Of a DNA stretch of 32,658 nt, positions 8,901-15,818 are shown one piece after another. Position numbers and translations under genes: made by a program. Positions within the stretch are counted from its first letter, which is position 1. Each line of letters begins with the position of its first letter. The stretch spans positions 1-32,658 of the forward strand of contig NZ_RIZI01000173.1 of assembly GCF_003721225.1 (NCBI RefSeq), read 5' to 3'. The notes under the pieces were generated by a model that was not told the DNA's origin, ran no database searches, and saw only the letters and a list, made by a program, of their open reading frames with translations. Source of the stretch: Acidithiobacillus sulfuriphilus. GTDB lineage: Bacteria > Pseudomonadota > Gammaproteobacteria > Acidithiobacillales > Acidithiobacillaceae.

Positions 8901-9464
8901 GACCAGCAAAGCGGCCATATCGACGAAGTGGGTTTCACTCTCTACATGGAGCTGCTGAACGATGCCGTGGCGGCTATCCGTGCGGGGCGCGACCCGCGCA
9001 GCCTGAGCGAAAGGCGCGCCGTCGGCCCGGAGATCCACCTCAATACCCCGACCCTCATACCCGCCGATTACCTCCCCGACATTCATCTGCGCCTGCAGTT
9101 TTACAAGCGGATCTCCGATACCGGCAGCGATGACGCCATCAGCGAGATCATGGTCGAAATGGTGGACCGCTTCGGCCCTCTGCCGCCGGCAGCGCGCACC
9201 CTGCTCTGCCAGTCCCGCCTCCGCCTGGCTGCCCAGCATCTGGGGGTGGAAAAGATCGACGCCGGTCCCGCCGGTGCGCGCTTGCAGTTCGGTGCCCAAA
9301 CGCGCGTCTCTCCGGAAAAGATCATCACCCTGATCCAGCAACGCAGCCAGGAATACCAGCTCGAAGGCGAATCGCGCCTGCGCCTGCGCCGCGACCTGCC
9401 CGATGGCGAGACCCGCTGCCAAACCCTCATTCACCTCTTGGACGAACTGGGAGTACCGTCATGA
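5979..9464 (+). CDS. mfd: Transcription-repair coupling factor Mfd
   Basis: Mfd is a DNA translocase that removes RNA polymerase stalled at lesions and recruits UvrA. The 1161-residue length matches the family (E. coli 1148). The N-terminal third is the UvrB-like damage-recognition region. A CarD-like polymerase-interaction domain begins near 495 (YVTHEEYGIGRFQG). The helicase part has Walker A GDVGFGKT near 642, DEEHRFG near 743 and the translocation segment ending with LHQLRGRVGRSHQRAYAY near 920. The C-terminal domain follows (from about 1025). The ATG has only a weak ribosome site. Its stop overlaps the serB start as ATGA. It is divergent from ispD. Confidence 0.98.
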   Translation: MPLLSFSEPDSLKPVFSPGLAPQPGVPLSFNRVFAAAEGWLAAELAQAWRRPLLILTPSARELDEWRREWHFFAPDRPAPLVFPDREILPYDRLAPPADATAQRLATLAALPQLGQGVCIAPLAAALQRLPPRAFLDRHAFVLATGDTLEPESFRQRLVDAGYHAVSEVSEPGELAWRGGIIDLFPTGSPLPYRIELFDAAVETIRQFDPETQLTLQRVERVALLPAREVPVDAAAIHDFRGRFRARFAGDPQRAEIYRAASRGQVPAGAENYLPLFFAESSTLLDHLPADTILLLPHGLTATAQTLRRDWEERHEERAHDLAHPILRPDELLLSPQEWEGALARFALVHLHSDGSGHDLPAAPPPDLRAGREEPLASLDTFLRHLPAQARALLAAESPGRQEALAERLGHGGLLPERVDSWQTFIQGEQRLAITVAPLERGLLLKDGSNVNLALISEAQIFGDRVFQQRRSETARHRSIESLVRDLGDLHSDDYVTHEEYGIGRFQGMATPFASQGDVNEYVVLEYAGGDLVYVPADHLDRIGRYVGNGASDPALSKLGSHQWDKAKAKARQKAVDAAAELLDIYARRAARQGRRFPAPDDAYWDFVSRFPFEETPDQQAAIDAVIADMTSPHPMDRLVCGDVGFGKTEVALRAAFIAVHGGAQVALLVPTTLLAQQHYETFLDRFAGLPLRIEVLSRFQNSREQKAILAAAASGAVHILIGTHRILQKDVRFHDLGLLIVDEEHRFGVRQKEQIKALRAEVDILTLTATPIPRTLNLSMAGLRDLSIISTPPQRRQPVRTFVQTWDDVVVVEACQRELLRGGQVYFLHNEVQSIERLAATLRRLLPEARLRVAHGQMPGGELEAVMLDFYHQRFDILLCTTIIESGIDNPHANTILIDRADKFGLAQLHQLRGRVGRSHQRAYAYLFTPEPRAMTSDAQRRLEAIQSLEDLGVGFALASHDLEIRGAGELLGDQQSGHIDEVGFTLYMELLNDAVAAIRAGRDPRSLSERRAVGPEIHLNTPTLIPADYLPDIHLRLQFYKRISDTGSDDAISEIMVEMVDRFGPLPPAARTLLCQSRLRLAAQHLGVEKIDAGPAGARLQFGAQTRVSPEKIITLIQQRSQEYQLEGESRLRLRRDLPDGETRCQTLIHLLDELGVPS

Positions 9465-10576
9465 CCACCACCCGTATCGCCATCCTGAGTCCTACGGAGC
9501 AGGGACCCATGCCCTTGCCGGCGAGTGCCGGGCAACTGGTCACGCAATTGGAAACCCACCAGGAGATCTGGGGATGGTGGCTGCAAAGCTGGGCGCTCCC
9601 CTTGGGCGAGGGCGAGATCATGCCCTTTCTTCAGGAGCTCTCCCGCCAGGCCGCCACCCAAAACCGCCAAGTCACCTGGGCCAGCGCGGCGCAGCCCGTG
9701 GCCCGGCGCCTGGTCCTGCAGGGGCAAAACGCCGCCGAAGCCCTGCGCCGCGCCCTCGCCGCCTTGCACCTCCAAGGCCTGATGCCCGGACGGGTGGAAG
9801 CGGCCCAGGGTGCATTGCTCATCCTGACCCTGCACGGCCCCGAAAACCGCCTCTCCCTGCACAATCATCAACTCCAGGAGGCCCTGGAGGGTCTGGCCGT
9901 GGATGCCGCCCTCACCCCGATCTGGCCCGCGGGGCATTTTCGCCTCCTCCTCGCGGACATGGATTCCACCCTCATCGCCATCGAATGCATTGACGAAGTG
10001 GCCGACCATCTCGGCCTCAAACGCCAGGTGGCCGCCATCACCGAGCGTTCCATGGAAGGCGAACTGGATTTCCGCACTTCCTTGCAGGAGCGGGTGCGCC
10101 TCTTGGCGGGCACCCCCGTCAGCGTCCTGGACGATGTCATCGCCCACCGGCTGCAACTCAACCCCGGCGCCCGCGAACTGGTGCACGGCCTCCATCAACA
10201 TGGCATCGAAGTAGGGGTGGTGTCGGGCGGATTCACCCATTTCACCCGCCATCTCCAGGATCTCCTGGGCCTGGACTACGCCTTCGGCAACACCCTGGAG
10301 ATCAGCGACGGCCAGCTCACCGGCAATGTCCTGGGGGAGATCATCGATGCTCCCGCCAAGGCGCAGATCCTGCAGGTCCTGGCCCGGGGCCTCGACACCG
10401 ATCCCAGCCACTGCATCGCCATGGGCGACGGCGCCAACGACCTCGCCATGATCCACCTCGCCGGCGCCGGCATCGCCTATCACGCCAAGCCGGTGGTCCG
10501 TTCCCAGGCGGACTTCCAGATCCGCCACGGCGGCCTGGACGCCGTCCTGGCCATCCTCAGCCTGACACCGGCCTGA
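9461..10576 (+). CDS. serB: Phosphoserine phosphatase SerB
   Basis: SerB hydrolyses phosphoserine to serine, the last step of serine synthesis. The 371-residue protein has about 160 N-terminal residues resembling an ACT-type regulatory region. The HAD phosphatase core then shows DMDSTL with the nucleophile Asp166 and the acid/base Asp168, SGG near Ser255, a conserved Lys near 300 and GDGANDLAM near 322-330. These are the four HAD motifs in the SerB arrangement. The start codon overlaps the mfd stop (ATGA), so the two are probably translated together. Nothing links the two functions beyond position. Confidence 0.95.
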   Translation: MTTTRIAILSPTEQGPMPLPASAGQLVTQLETHQEIWGWWLQSWALPLGEGEIMPFLQELSRQAATQNRQVTWASAAQPVARRLVLQGQNAAEALRRALAALHLQGLMPGRVEAAQGALLILTLHGPENRLSLHNHQLQEALEGLAVDAALTPIWPAGHFRLLLADMDSTLIAIECIDEVADHLGLKRQVAAITERSMEGELDFRTSLQERVRLLAGTPVSVLDDVIAHRLQLNPGARELVHGLHQHGIEVGVVSGGFTHFTRHLQDLLGLDYAFGNTLEISDGQLTGNVLGEIIDAPAKAQILQVLARGLDTDPSHCIAMGDGANDLAMIHLAGAGIAYHAKPVVRSQADFQIRHGGLDAVLAILSLTPA

Positions 10577-10622
10577 GGTGGGCAGTACCGGACGGAGAAA
10601 ACCCGAGAGCAAATATTTAGAC

Positions 10623-10651
10623 TTGATTTATATTTTTATCTAATCTATAGT
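10623..10651 (+). promoter_or_regulatory. Sigma-70 promoter for the peroxiredoxin-glutaredoxin gene
   Basis: -35 TTGATT (10623-10628) and -10 TATAGT (10646-10651) are separated by exactly 17 bases in a sharply AT-rich block. The start of transcription would fall near 10658, giving a leader of about 97 bases. The AT-rich block could also hold a redox-regulator site, but I could not match a full OxyR operator. Confidence 0.7.
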
Positions 10652-10656
10652 CTTTT

Positions 10657-10709
10657 CCAGCCCGTCGGGATACCCATCAAACCGTCGGCCGGGCTCGGCC
10701 CGGGGCTGG
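10657..10709 (+). promoter_or_regulatory. Structured 5' leader of the peroxiredoxin-glutaredoxin mRNA
   Basis: CCAGCCC (10657-10663) pairs with GGGCTGG (10703-10709), closing a long arm. A compact hairpin CCGGGC-TCG-GCCCGG occupies 10689-10703 inside it; because of the one-base overlap with the outer arm these may be alternative folds. There is no T-run, so this is not a normal terminator. The ribosome site AAGGAG (10744-10749) lies outside the structure. Confidence 0.5.
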
Positions 10710-10754
10710 TAAGCAGTCGCAGCCCAATCCGTCACTACTGCGCAAGGAGTCTTT

Positions 10755-11498
10755 ATGGAACACAGCAATCGGGAAGGCCAACGCGTTCCCCAAGTCACCT
10801 TCAAAACCCGGGAAGGCAGTCAATGGAAGGATGTCAGCACCAACGACCTTTTCCAGGGCAAGACCGTAGTCGTCTTCGCCCTCCCCGGCGCCTATACCCC
10901 CACCTGCTCCTCCAGCCACGTCCCCCGGTACAATGAGTTGGGACCGGTGTTCCAGGCCAATGGCGTCGATCAGGTCCTCTGCATTTCCGTCAACGATGCC
11001 TTCGTCATGGACGCTTGGGCCAAGGATCAAAATGCCGAGAATGTGCGCTTCATTTCCGACGGCAACGGCGATTTCGCCGCTGGCATGGGGATGCTCGTGG
11101 ACAAATCCGACATCGGCTTCGGCAAGCGCTCCTGGCGCTACTCCATGCTGGTGAAGGACGGCGTCATCGAAAAGATGTTCATCGAGCCCGACAAGCCCGG
11201 CGACCCCTTCGAAGTCTCCGACGCCGATACCATGCTCCACTACATCAATCCCCAGGCGAAGGAGCCCGAGTTCGTCACCATCTTCACCCGCGACGGCTGC
11301 CCCCACTGCATCCGCGCCAAGGCCATGCTCAAGGAGCGGGGCATTGCCTTCGAAGAGATCAAGACGGGCCAGGGGACGGGGGTTTCCTCCCGTACCCTCC
11401 GCGCCATCACCGGGCGCTCCACGGTGCCGCAGGTCTTCATCGGCGGCAGACACATCGGTGGGGCGGACGACCTCGCGCATTATTTCGGCGTGGCCTAA
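10755..11498 (+). CDS. Hybrid peroxiredoxin-glutaredoxin (Prx5 type)
   Basis: This cytoplasmic peroxidase reduces hydrogen peroxide and organic peroxides using glutathione directly. Residues 1-170 are a Prx5-type peroxiredoxin with [14 protein letters not shown]; the peroxidatic Cys is residue 51. Residues 172-247 are a fused glutaredoxin with the CPHC site (Cys182, Cys185), a TVP motif at 223-225 and a following Gly-Gly. The same fusion is known from Haemophilus and related bacteria. AAGGAG lies five bases before the ATG. It has its own promoter and leader, and a strong terminator separates it from glutathione reductase, which regenerates its electron donor. Confidence 0.95.
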   Translation: MEHSNREGQRVPQVTFKTREGSQWKDVSTNDLFQGKTVVVFALPGAYTPTCSSSHVPRYNELGPVFQANGVDQVLCISVNDAFVMDAWAKDQNAENVRFISDGNGDFAAGMGMLVDKSDIGFGKRSWRYSMLVKDGVIEKMFIEPDKPGDPFEVSDADTMLHYINPQAKEPEFVTIFTRDGCPHCIRAKAMLKERGIAFEEIKTGQGTGVSSRTLRAITGRSTVPQVFIGGRHIGGADDLAHYFGVA

Positions 11499-11524
11499 GG
11501 CCCCAGCATCTGCCCAGCAGCGCT

Positions 11525-11562
11525 CACCGGATCTCCTGCAAGCAGGAGTCCGGTGGCCTTTT
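11525..11562 (+). terminator. Rho-independent terminator after the peroxiredoxin gene
   Basis: CACCGGA (11525-11531) pairs with TCCGGTG (11549-11555). Inside it, after a one-base bulge, CTCCTG pairs with CAGGAG around a CAAG loop. TTTT follows at 11559-11562. The glutathione reductase start lies only 14 bases further on, so reductase expression depends on read-through or on a promoter hidden here. Confidence 0.8.
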
Positions 11563-11576
11563 CCGAGGAGAAAAGC

Positions 11577-12926
11577 ATGTCCGGACATTACGACCTCATC
11601 GCCATCGGCGGCGGCAGCGGCGGCATCGCCACTGCCAATCGCGCCGCCCGTTACGGGGCCAAGTGCGCCGTCATCGAGGCCGGCCCCCTGGGCGGCACCT
11701 GCGTCAACGTCGGTTGCGTACCCAAAAAGATCTTCTGGAACGCCGCCGCCATCCAGCACAGCATGGAAATGGCCCCCGAATACGGCTTCCGCCCCCTCCA
11801 TGGCGCATTCCAGTGGCCAGCGCTGAAAACCGCCCGCGACGCCTACATACAGCGTCTCAACGAGCGCTACGGCGTAGGGCTCATGGATAACGGAGTCGAA
11901 CTCCTCCATGGTCATGGACGATTTGTCGACGCCCGGCACATCGCCGTCCATGGCAAGACCTACAGCGCCGATCATATCGTCATCGCCACCGGCAGCCGCC
12001 CCATCGTGCCCGCCATCCCCGGTGCGGAATGGGGCATCACCTCCGACGGATTTTTTGCCTTGGAGCAGCAACCGAAATGCGTAGCCGTAGTGGGAGCCGG
12101 CTATATTGCCGTGGAACTCGCCGGGGTGCTCAAGGGCCTGGGCAGCGAAGTCTCCCTGCTCATGCGCCGCAGCCATTTTCTCGACAGCTTCGACCCCATG
12201 CTCCGCGAAGTGCTCATGGACGCCATGCTCCGCTCGGGCGTCAACATGCTCACCCGCCGCCAGGTCACCGCAGCCCGGAAAGACGCCCAGGGCCTGACCC
12301 TGGTCTTCAGCGACGGCGAAGCCCTCAGCGGCCTGGACAGCATCATCTGGGCCATCGGGCGCGCACCCAACAGCGGGGAACTGGACTTGGCCAAAGCCGG
12401 AGTGCTTACGGATAGCGCCGCCTACATCCCCACGGACGATTACCAGAACACCAACGTCCCCGGTATCTATGCCATCGGCGACGTCACCCCGCGGCCAGCC
12501 CTCACCCCTGTTGCCATCGCCGCCGGCCGCCGCCTGGCCGACCGCCTCTTCGGCGGGATGAACGACCGCCGCCTCGACTATGCGCTGATCCCCACCGTGG
12601 TATTCAGCCACCCTCCCATCGGCACCATCGGCCTGACCGAGGACCAGGCCCGGGAGCATCATGGTGACGATGGCGTCAAGGTCTACCGCACCCAGTTCAC
12701 TCCCATGCTCCACGCCTTTTCCGCCGACCCGGGCAAAACCGCCATGAAACTGGTCACCGTGGGGAGAGAAGAAAAAATTGTCGGACTGCACATCATTGGC
12801 GAGGGTGCCGACGAGATGCTCCAGGGCTTCGCCGTCGCCCTGCGCATGGGGGCCACCAAACGGGACTTCGACGACACCATCGCCATCCACCCCACCAGCG
12901 CCGAAGAACTGGTGACCATGCGCTAA
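11577..12926 (+). CDS. gor: Glutathione-disulfide reductase family flavoprotein
   Basis: Gor reduces glutathione disulfide with NADPH through FAD and a redox disulfide. The 449-residue protein has the FAD loop GGGSGG near 11-16, [13 protein letters not shown] with the redox pair Cys42 and Cys47, the nucleotide loop [12 protein letters not shown] near 172-183, the second FAD motif (YAIGD near 297-301) and the C-terminal HPTSAEE with catalytic His438. The ATG at 11577 has GAGGAG six bases upstream; a GTG-initiated extension runs back into the terminator and is unlikely. One of the two arginines that bind the NADPH phosphate in E. coli (Arg204) aligns with Asp203 here, while Arg197 and a neighbouring Arg198 remain. 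Another disulfide reductase of the same family is possible, but the peroxiredoxin-glutaredoxin neighbour favours glutathione. Confidence 0.9.
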   Translation: MSGHYDLIAIGGGSGGIATANRAARYGAKCAVIEAGPLGGTCVNVGCVPKKIFWNAAAIQHSMEMAPEYGFRPLHGAFQWPALKTARDAYIQRLNERYGVGLMDNGVELLHGHGRFVDARHIAVHGKTYSADHIVIATGSRPIVPAIPGAEWGITSDGFFALEQQPKCVAVVGAGYIAVELAGVLKGLGSEVSLLMRRSHFLDSFDPMLREVLMDAMLRSGVNMLTRRQVTAARKDAQGLTLVFSDGEALSGLDSIIWAIGRAPNSGELDLAKAGVLTDSAAYIPTDDYQNTNVPGIYAIGDVTPRPALTPVAIAAGRRLADRLFGGMNDRRLDYALIPTVVFSHPPIGTIGLTEDQAREHHGDDGVKVYRTQFTPMLHAFSADPGKTAMKLVTVGREEKIVGLHIIGEGADEMLQGFAVALRMGATKRDFDDTIAIHPTSAEELVTMR

Positions 12927-13050
12927 GGGCATCGCCGCAAGCAACCCGGAAATACCCCTCTCCCTACGGGGATATGGAAGAGACTCGCGGCCCTAACGAT
13001 CATGGTGCTTGGCGCCACCCGGCAGCATGAAACCCAAACCTATCTGAAGC

Positions 13051-13122
13051 GTAGGAGCGGCCCATGGCCGCGACCCGTGCGCCGCGCGCGACCACTAAAT
13101 CGCGGCCATGGGCCGCTCCTAC
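13051..13122. repeat. REPIN/BIME: inverted pair of REP sequences
   Basis: Two 23-base arms (13051-13073 and 13100-13122) are perfect reverse complements around a 26-base spacer. Each arm begins with the GTAG tetranucleotide and holds its own small hairpin, GCGGCC and GGCCGC around a 3-base loop. This GTAGGAGCGG-type head is the form seen in REP sequences of Pseudomonas, Xanthomonas and relatives, which are moved by RAYT transposases encoded elsewhere in the genome. It sits between the convergent gor and HAD genes and may also end both transcripts. Confidence 0.85.
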
Positions 13123-13176
13123 TATTTGGCGTAGGCAGCGGAATCATTGTTTCACGTTAAAAGGATCGTTACCCCA

Positions 13177-13929
13177 CTACCCCTGATCTGCGGCCGTCCG
13201 CCCCTGTTCGGCCAGAAAGGCCACGCCCTCCAGGATCTGGAAAAGGTCGCGCGCATAGTAGTCCGGAGCGGTATCGTTGTAGCTCTTCGCGCCCTGATTG
13301 GAATCCACGAAAATGGTTTTCATACCGGCCCGCTTCGCGCCGTAAATATCCCGATACATGTCATTGCCTACATAAATGGCCTCATGGGGCCGGACGCCCA
13401 GCCTCTCCAGGGCCCACTCGAAGAGCCGGGGATCCGGTTTACGAAAACCATAGTCCCCGGAAATCACCCGCACAGAAAAATACTTTTTGATTTTCATGGT
13501 CTTCATTTCTGGCAACGCGAAACAGGGCTGCGCATCGGAGATCATCCCCAAGCGGTACGTTTGCTGCAATTCCCTGAGGACCCGCTTTACCCCGTCATAA
13601 CGTTGCAATCGGGTGCGGGAAATGGCGCGGTACAGTTGGGCAAGGGCCTGCGCCAGCTCATCCCGGCGCTTGGCCGGCTTACTGTTCTCCTGCGCCAGCA
13701 GCGTCGCCCAGATCCCGACCATATCTATCTCCGGATATTTCTCCGGCGAATCTCGTTTCATCTCTTTCATGATCGCATAATAGCGATCACGCAATTCACC
13801 ACGATTCAGCGTAATGCCATGAAAGGTCAGATAATGGGCAATGGCGCGATAGATCTCCTCCAACTCCTCATTGGTTTCAATATTAATCAGCGTACCATAG
13901 AGATCGAAATAAACTGCTTCTATAGCCAT
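13177..13929 (-). CDS. HAD-superfamily hydrolase with DxYGT motif
   Basis: This 250-residue cytoplasmic protein has the HAD fold with a helical cap in residues 15-100. Motif I is FDLYGTL: the nucleophile is Asp9, but the usual second Asp (acid/base of phosphatases) is Tyr11, as in L-2-haloacid dehalogenases. Motif II is MISDA, motif III is KPDPRLFEWAL, and motif IV is VGNDMYRDIYGAKRAG, which keeps the metal-binding aspartates usual in phosphatases. The features are therefore mixed and the substrate is unknown. The ATG at 13929 has GGAGG seven bases upstream, and the gene starts four bases after the upstream kinase-like gene. Its base composition is more AT-rich than the neighbours. Confidence 0.85.
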   Translation of the reverse strand: MAIEAVYFDLYGTLINIETNEELEEIYRAIAHYLTFHGITLNRGELRDRYYAIMKEMKRDSPEKYPEIDMVGIWATLLAQENSKPAKRRDELAQALAQLYRAISRTRLQRYDGVKRVLRELQQTYRLGMISDAQPCFALPEMKTMKIKKYFSVRVISGDYGFRKPDPRLFEWALERLGVRPHEAIYVGNDMYRDIYGAKRAGMKTIFVDSNQGAKSYNDTAPDYYARDLFQILEGVAFLAEQGRTAADQG

Positions 13930-13933
13930 GACG

Positions 13934-14932
13934 CTACCTCCGCAGGGTTTTATGGGCCTCATGTACCAGCACCTGGCTATAGTGCCAGTCCAGCCAGGAA
14001 TTGCGCGCAATCCGGAGCAGGGTCAACCCCATATAAAAAGGGATGCGCTGGGTGATGGCGGCAAAGGCCGCGTGACGATCCGGAAAATGACAGGCGTATT
14101 CCCAGAGGAAATGGCCGATAAAGGGCTCTGCCAGATCCTTCCGGTGGGTATGCCGCAGGAAAGAATGCTGCAATTCGCCGGCGACCATGCCCAGATCATA
14201 AGCCCGATCGGCAGGGTGCATGCGCTCCAGGTCGATGGCGGTGACCACCAGTCCATCGCCGAACAGGAGATTCGATGGCGTGGCATCGCCATGCACCATC
14301 ACTGCACAATCGGACCACATCGCCCCCTCCTGCCGCCAGCCCTCATAATCATGATGAAAGGTCCGCGCCTGTGCTGCGCTGATGCGGTTACGGCGCAGCA
14401 AGCGGGCGATGATCTTGGCAAAATAAGCCTCATGCCCGGCAAAGTTCACCCGTTCCCATCGCGCCGTCAAATTGTGCATTTTCGCCAAAAAATAGGCCAG
14501 CGCCGTGAGCTTGGCGAAGAGGATATCCGCCTGATGGTCACGGATGCTCTGTTCGATCACCGCGGAGAGGGAGCGCCCCGGAGAAAACGTCTCCACCAGG
14601 ATATTGTTGATGCCCTGGTTACAACCCAATGCCTTGGGTACCGCATGGGGCCCGCCGGTAAAGCCGATGGAGCGGATATATTCGAGATGATGGAACTCAT
14701 TTTCGGCACGCGGCCATAATAGTGCCGGGTCCTTCCCGTGTTGGCTGTAAAATTTGCCTATCACCCGCTGGCGCGTTTTCGCCTCCTCATAGAGATAGAC
14801 CTCGTTGGAGGCGGGGAACTGGAATACGCGAAATTCGGCATGGCCATGGATATGGGTAATTTGCGGAAAAATGGATCCCTGCAGGTAGGCATGCAAGGGA
14901 TCACTGGCGCTGAGCCGCCCCAAGTACCTCAT
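13934..14932 (-). CDS. APH/choline-kinase-family phosphotransferase
   Basis: This is a small-molecule kinase of the aminoglycoside-phosphotransferase fold, about 332 residues. The catalytic loop VMVHGDATPSNLLFGD (His, Asp and Asn in the HxDxxxxN pattern) is followed by the metal-binding Asp in AIDLERMHPADRAYDLGM. An N-terminal lobe with KFY and EYIRSIGF fits the ATP lobe. The start is either the ATG at 14932 or the adjoining GTG at 14935; neither has a clear ribosome site. It lies four bases upstream of the HAD hydrolase, suggesting a kinase and hydrolase acting on the same or related compound. Nothing supports antibiotic resistance specifically. Confidence 0.8.
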   Translation of the reverse strand: MRYLGRLSASDPLHAYLQGSIFPQITHIHGHAEFRVFQFPASNEVYLYEEAKTRQRVIGKFYSQHGKDPALLWPRAENEFHHLEYIRSIGFTGGPHAVPKALGCNQGINNILVETFSPGRSLSAVIEQSIRDHQADILFAKLTALAYFLAKMHNLTARWERVNFAGHEAYFAKIIARLLRRNRISAAQARTFHHDYEGWRQEGAMWSDCAVMVHGDATPSNLLFGDGLVVTAIDLERMHPADRAYDLGMVAGELQHSFLRHTHRKDLAEPFIGHFLWEYACHFPDRHAAFAAITQRIPFYMGLTLLRIARNSWLDWHYSQVLVHEAHKTLRR

Positions 14933-14999
14933 CACCCGGACCGCCCCCGACCAGCAAGCGCATAGGGATCAGGGACGGTGGGCGGATGCCTCCGCGCGG

Positions 15000-15818
15000 T
15001 CAGGATTGATGCCGGCCATGGAAGGCCTTGATGGCCTCCGGTCCCACGGAGGTAGCGCAGCTACAGATGGGACAATCGGCCACCAGGGGCACCGTGGCCT
15101 CCAGCACATGGCGCACCCGCGCCATACCGTCATGCATGACCGCCTCGATGGCCTCCAAGGTGATGGGCTCTGCCGACTTGCCTGCGGCAGGATTCACCAC
15201 CAGGGACAAGGGGGCATAACACAAGCCGATTTCCCGCGCCAACACCGCCTCGGGTGCACCGGTCATTCCCACAATATCGCCCCCGTCGCCCTCGATGCGG
15301 CGGATCTCCGCGGCCGTCTCCAGGCGCGGCCCCTGGGTAGCGGCATAGGTGCCGCCGTCCACAGCCAGTTCACCGGCTGCCGCCACCCCCGCCAGGAGAC
15401 GGGCGCGCAGGTTGGCGCAGTAGGGTTCGGAAAAGTCGATATGGGCCACCATGCTTTCGCCGCCCTCGAAAAAGGTGCCGGGACGGCCATGGGTATAATC
15501 AATGAGCTGGTCTGGGATACACAGGGCCCCCGTCGCCATCCGCTGGGCAATCCCCCCCACCGCCGCCACGGCAATCACATGGGTTACCCCCACATGGTGC
15601 AGCGCCCAGATATTGGCCCGATAGTTGACCCGATGCGGGGGAATGGTATGGCCGTAACCGTGGCGGGCGAGAAAAAACACCTCCTGCCCCCCCAGGCGAC
15701 CAAAGGTCAGGGGCCCCGATGCCTCGCCAAAGGGTGTCCGCACCACACGCCGGCCCACCACCTGCAGATTTTTCAGCCGGGTCAGGCCGCTACCGCCGAT
15801 AATGCCGACACTACCCAT
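15000..15818 (-). CDS. mtnP: S-methyl-5'-thioinosine/thioadenosine phosphorylase
   Basis: This enzyme phosphorolyses a 5'-methylthio-nucleoside to the purine base and methylthioribose 1-phosphate. The 272-residue protein shows GIIGGSGL, RHGYGHTIPPHRVNYRANIW, ATQGPRLET and GMTGAPEAVLARE. The segment SLVVNPAAG has Asn where adenine-specific MTA phosphorylases have Asp. Asn at this site is typical of 6-oxopurine enzymes, so methylthioinosine is the more likely substrate; this is from remembered alignments. A C-terminal CPICSC cluster resembles CxC motifs that stabilise some relatives. The ATG at 15818 shares one base with the hpt stop (TGATG). Upstream frame extension lies inside hpt. Confidence 0.88.
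   Translation of the reverse strand: MGSVGIIGGSGLTRLKNLQVVGRRVVRTPFGEASGPLTFGRLGGQEVFFLARHGYGHTIPPHRVNYRANIWALHHVGVTHVIAVAAVGGIAQRMATGALCIPDQLIDYTHGRPGTFFEGGESMVAHIDFSEPYCANLRARLLAGVAAAGELAVDGGTYAATQGPRLETAAEIRRIEGDGGDIVGMTGAPEAVLAREIGLCYAPLSLVVNPAAGKSAEPITLEAIEAVMHDGMARVRHVLEATVPLVADCPICSCATSVGPEAIKAFHGRHQS

Noticed and set aside
7170..9434. Very long antisense open frame (754 codons) over mfd
   Set aside because: It is the mirror of a GC-rich, strongly biased gene; its translation resembles no protein and mfd is certain.
10615..10655. Possible OxyR operator in the AT-rich promoter block
   Set aside because: Some ATAG/CTAT-like pieces occur, but not in the four-part spacing of the consensus.
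10677..12944. Long antisense open frame (755 codons) over the peroxiredoxin and gor genes
   Set aside because: It covers two well-supported genes, their terminator and the promoter leader; composition shadow.
13051..13122. CRISPR repeat or insertion sequence ends
   Set aside because: Only one inverted pair with a 26-base spacer, no array and no transposase; the GTAG head fits REP sequences better.
13934..14932. Aminoglycoside resistance gene
   Set aside because: Only the general kinase motifs match; the fold is shared by many metabolic kinases and there is no resistance context.
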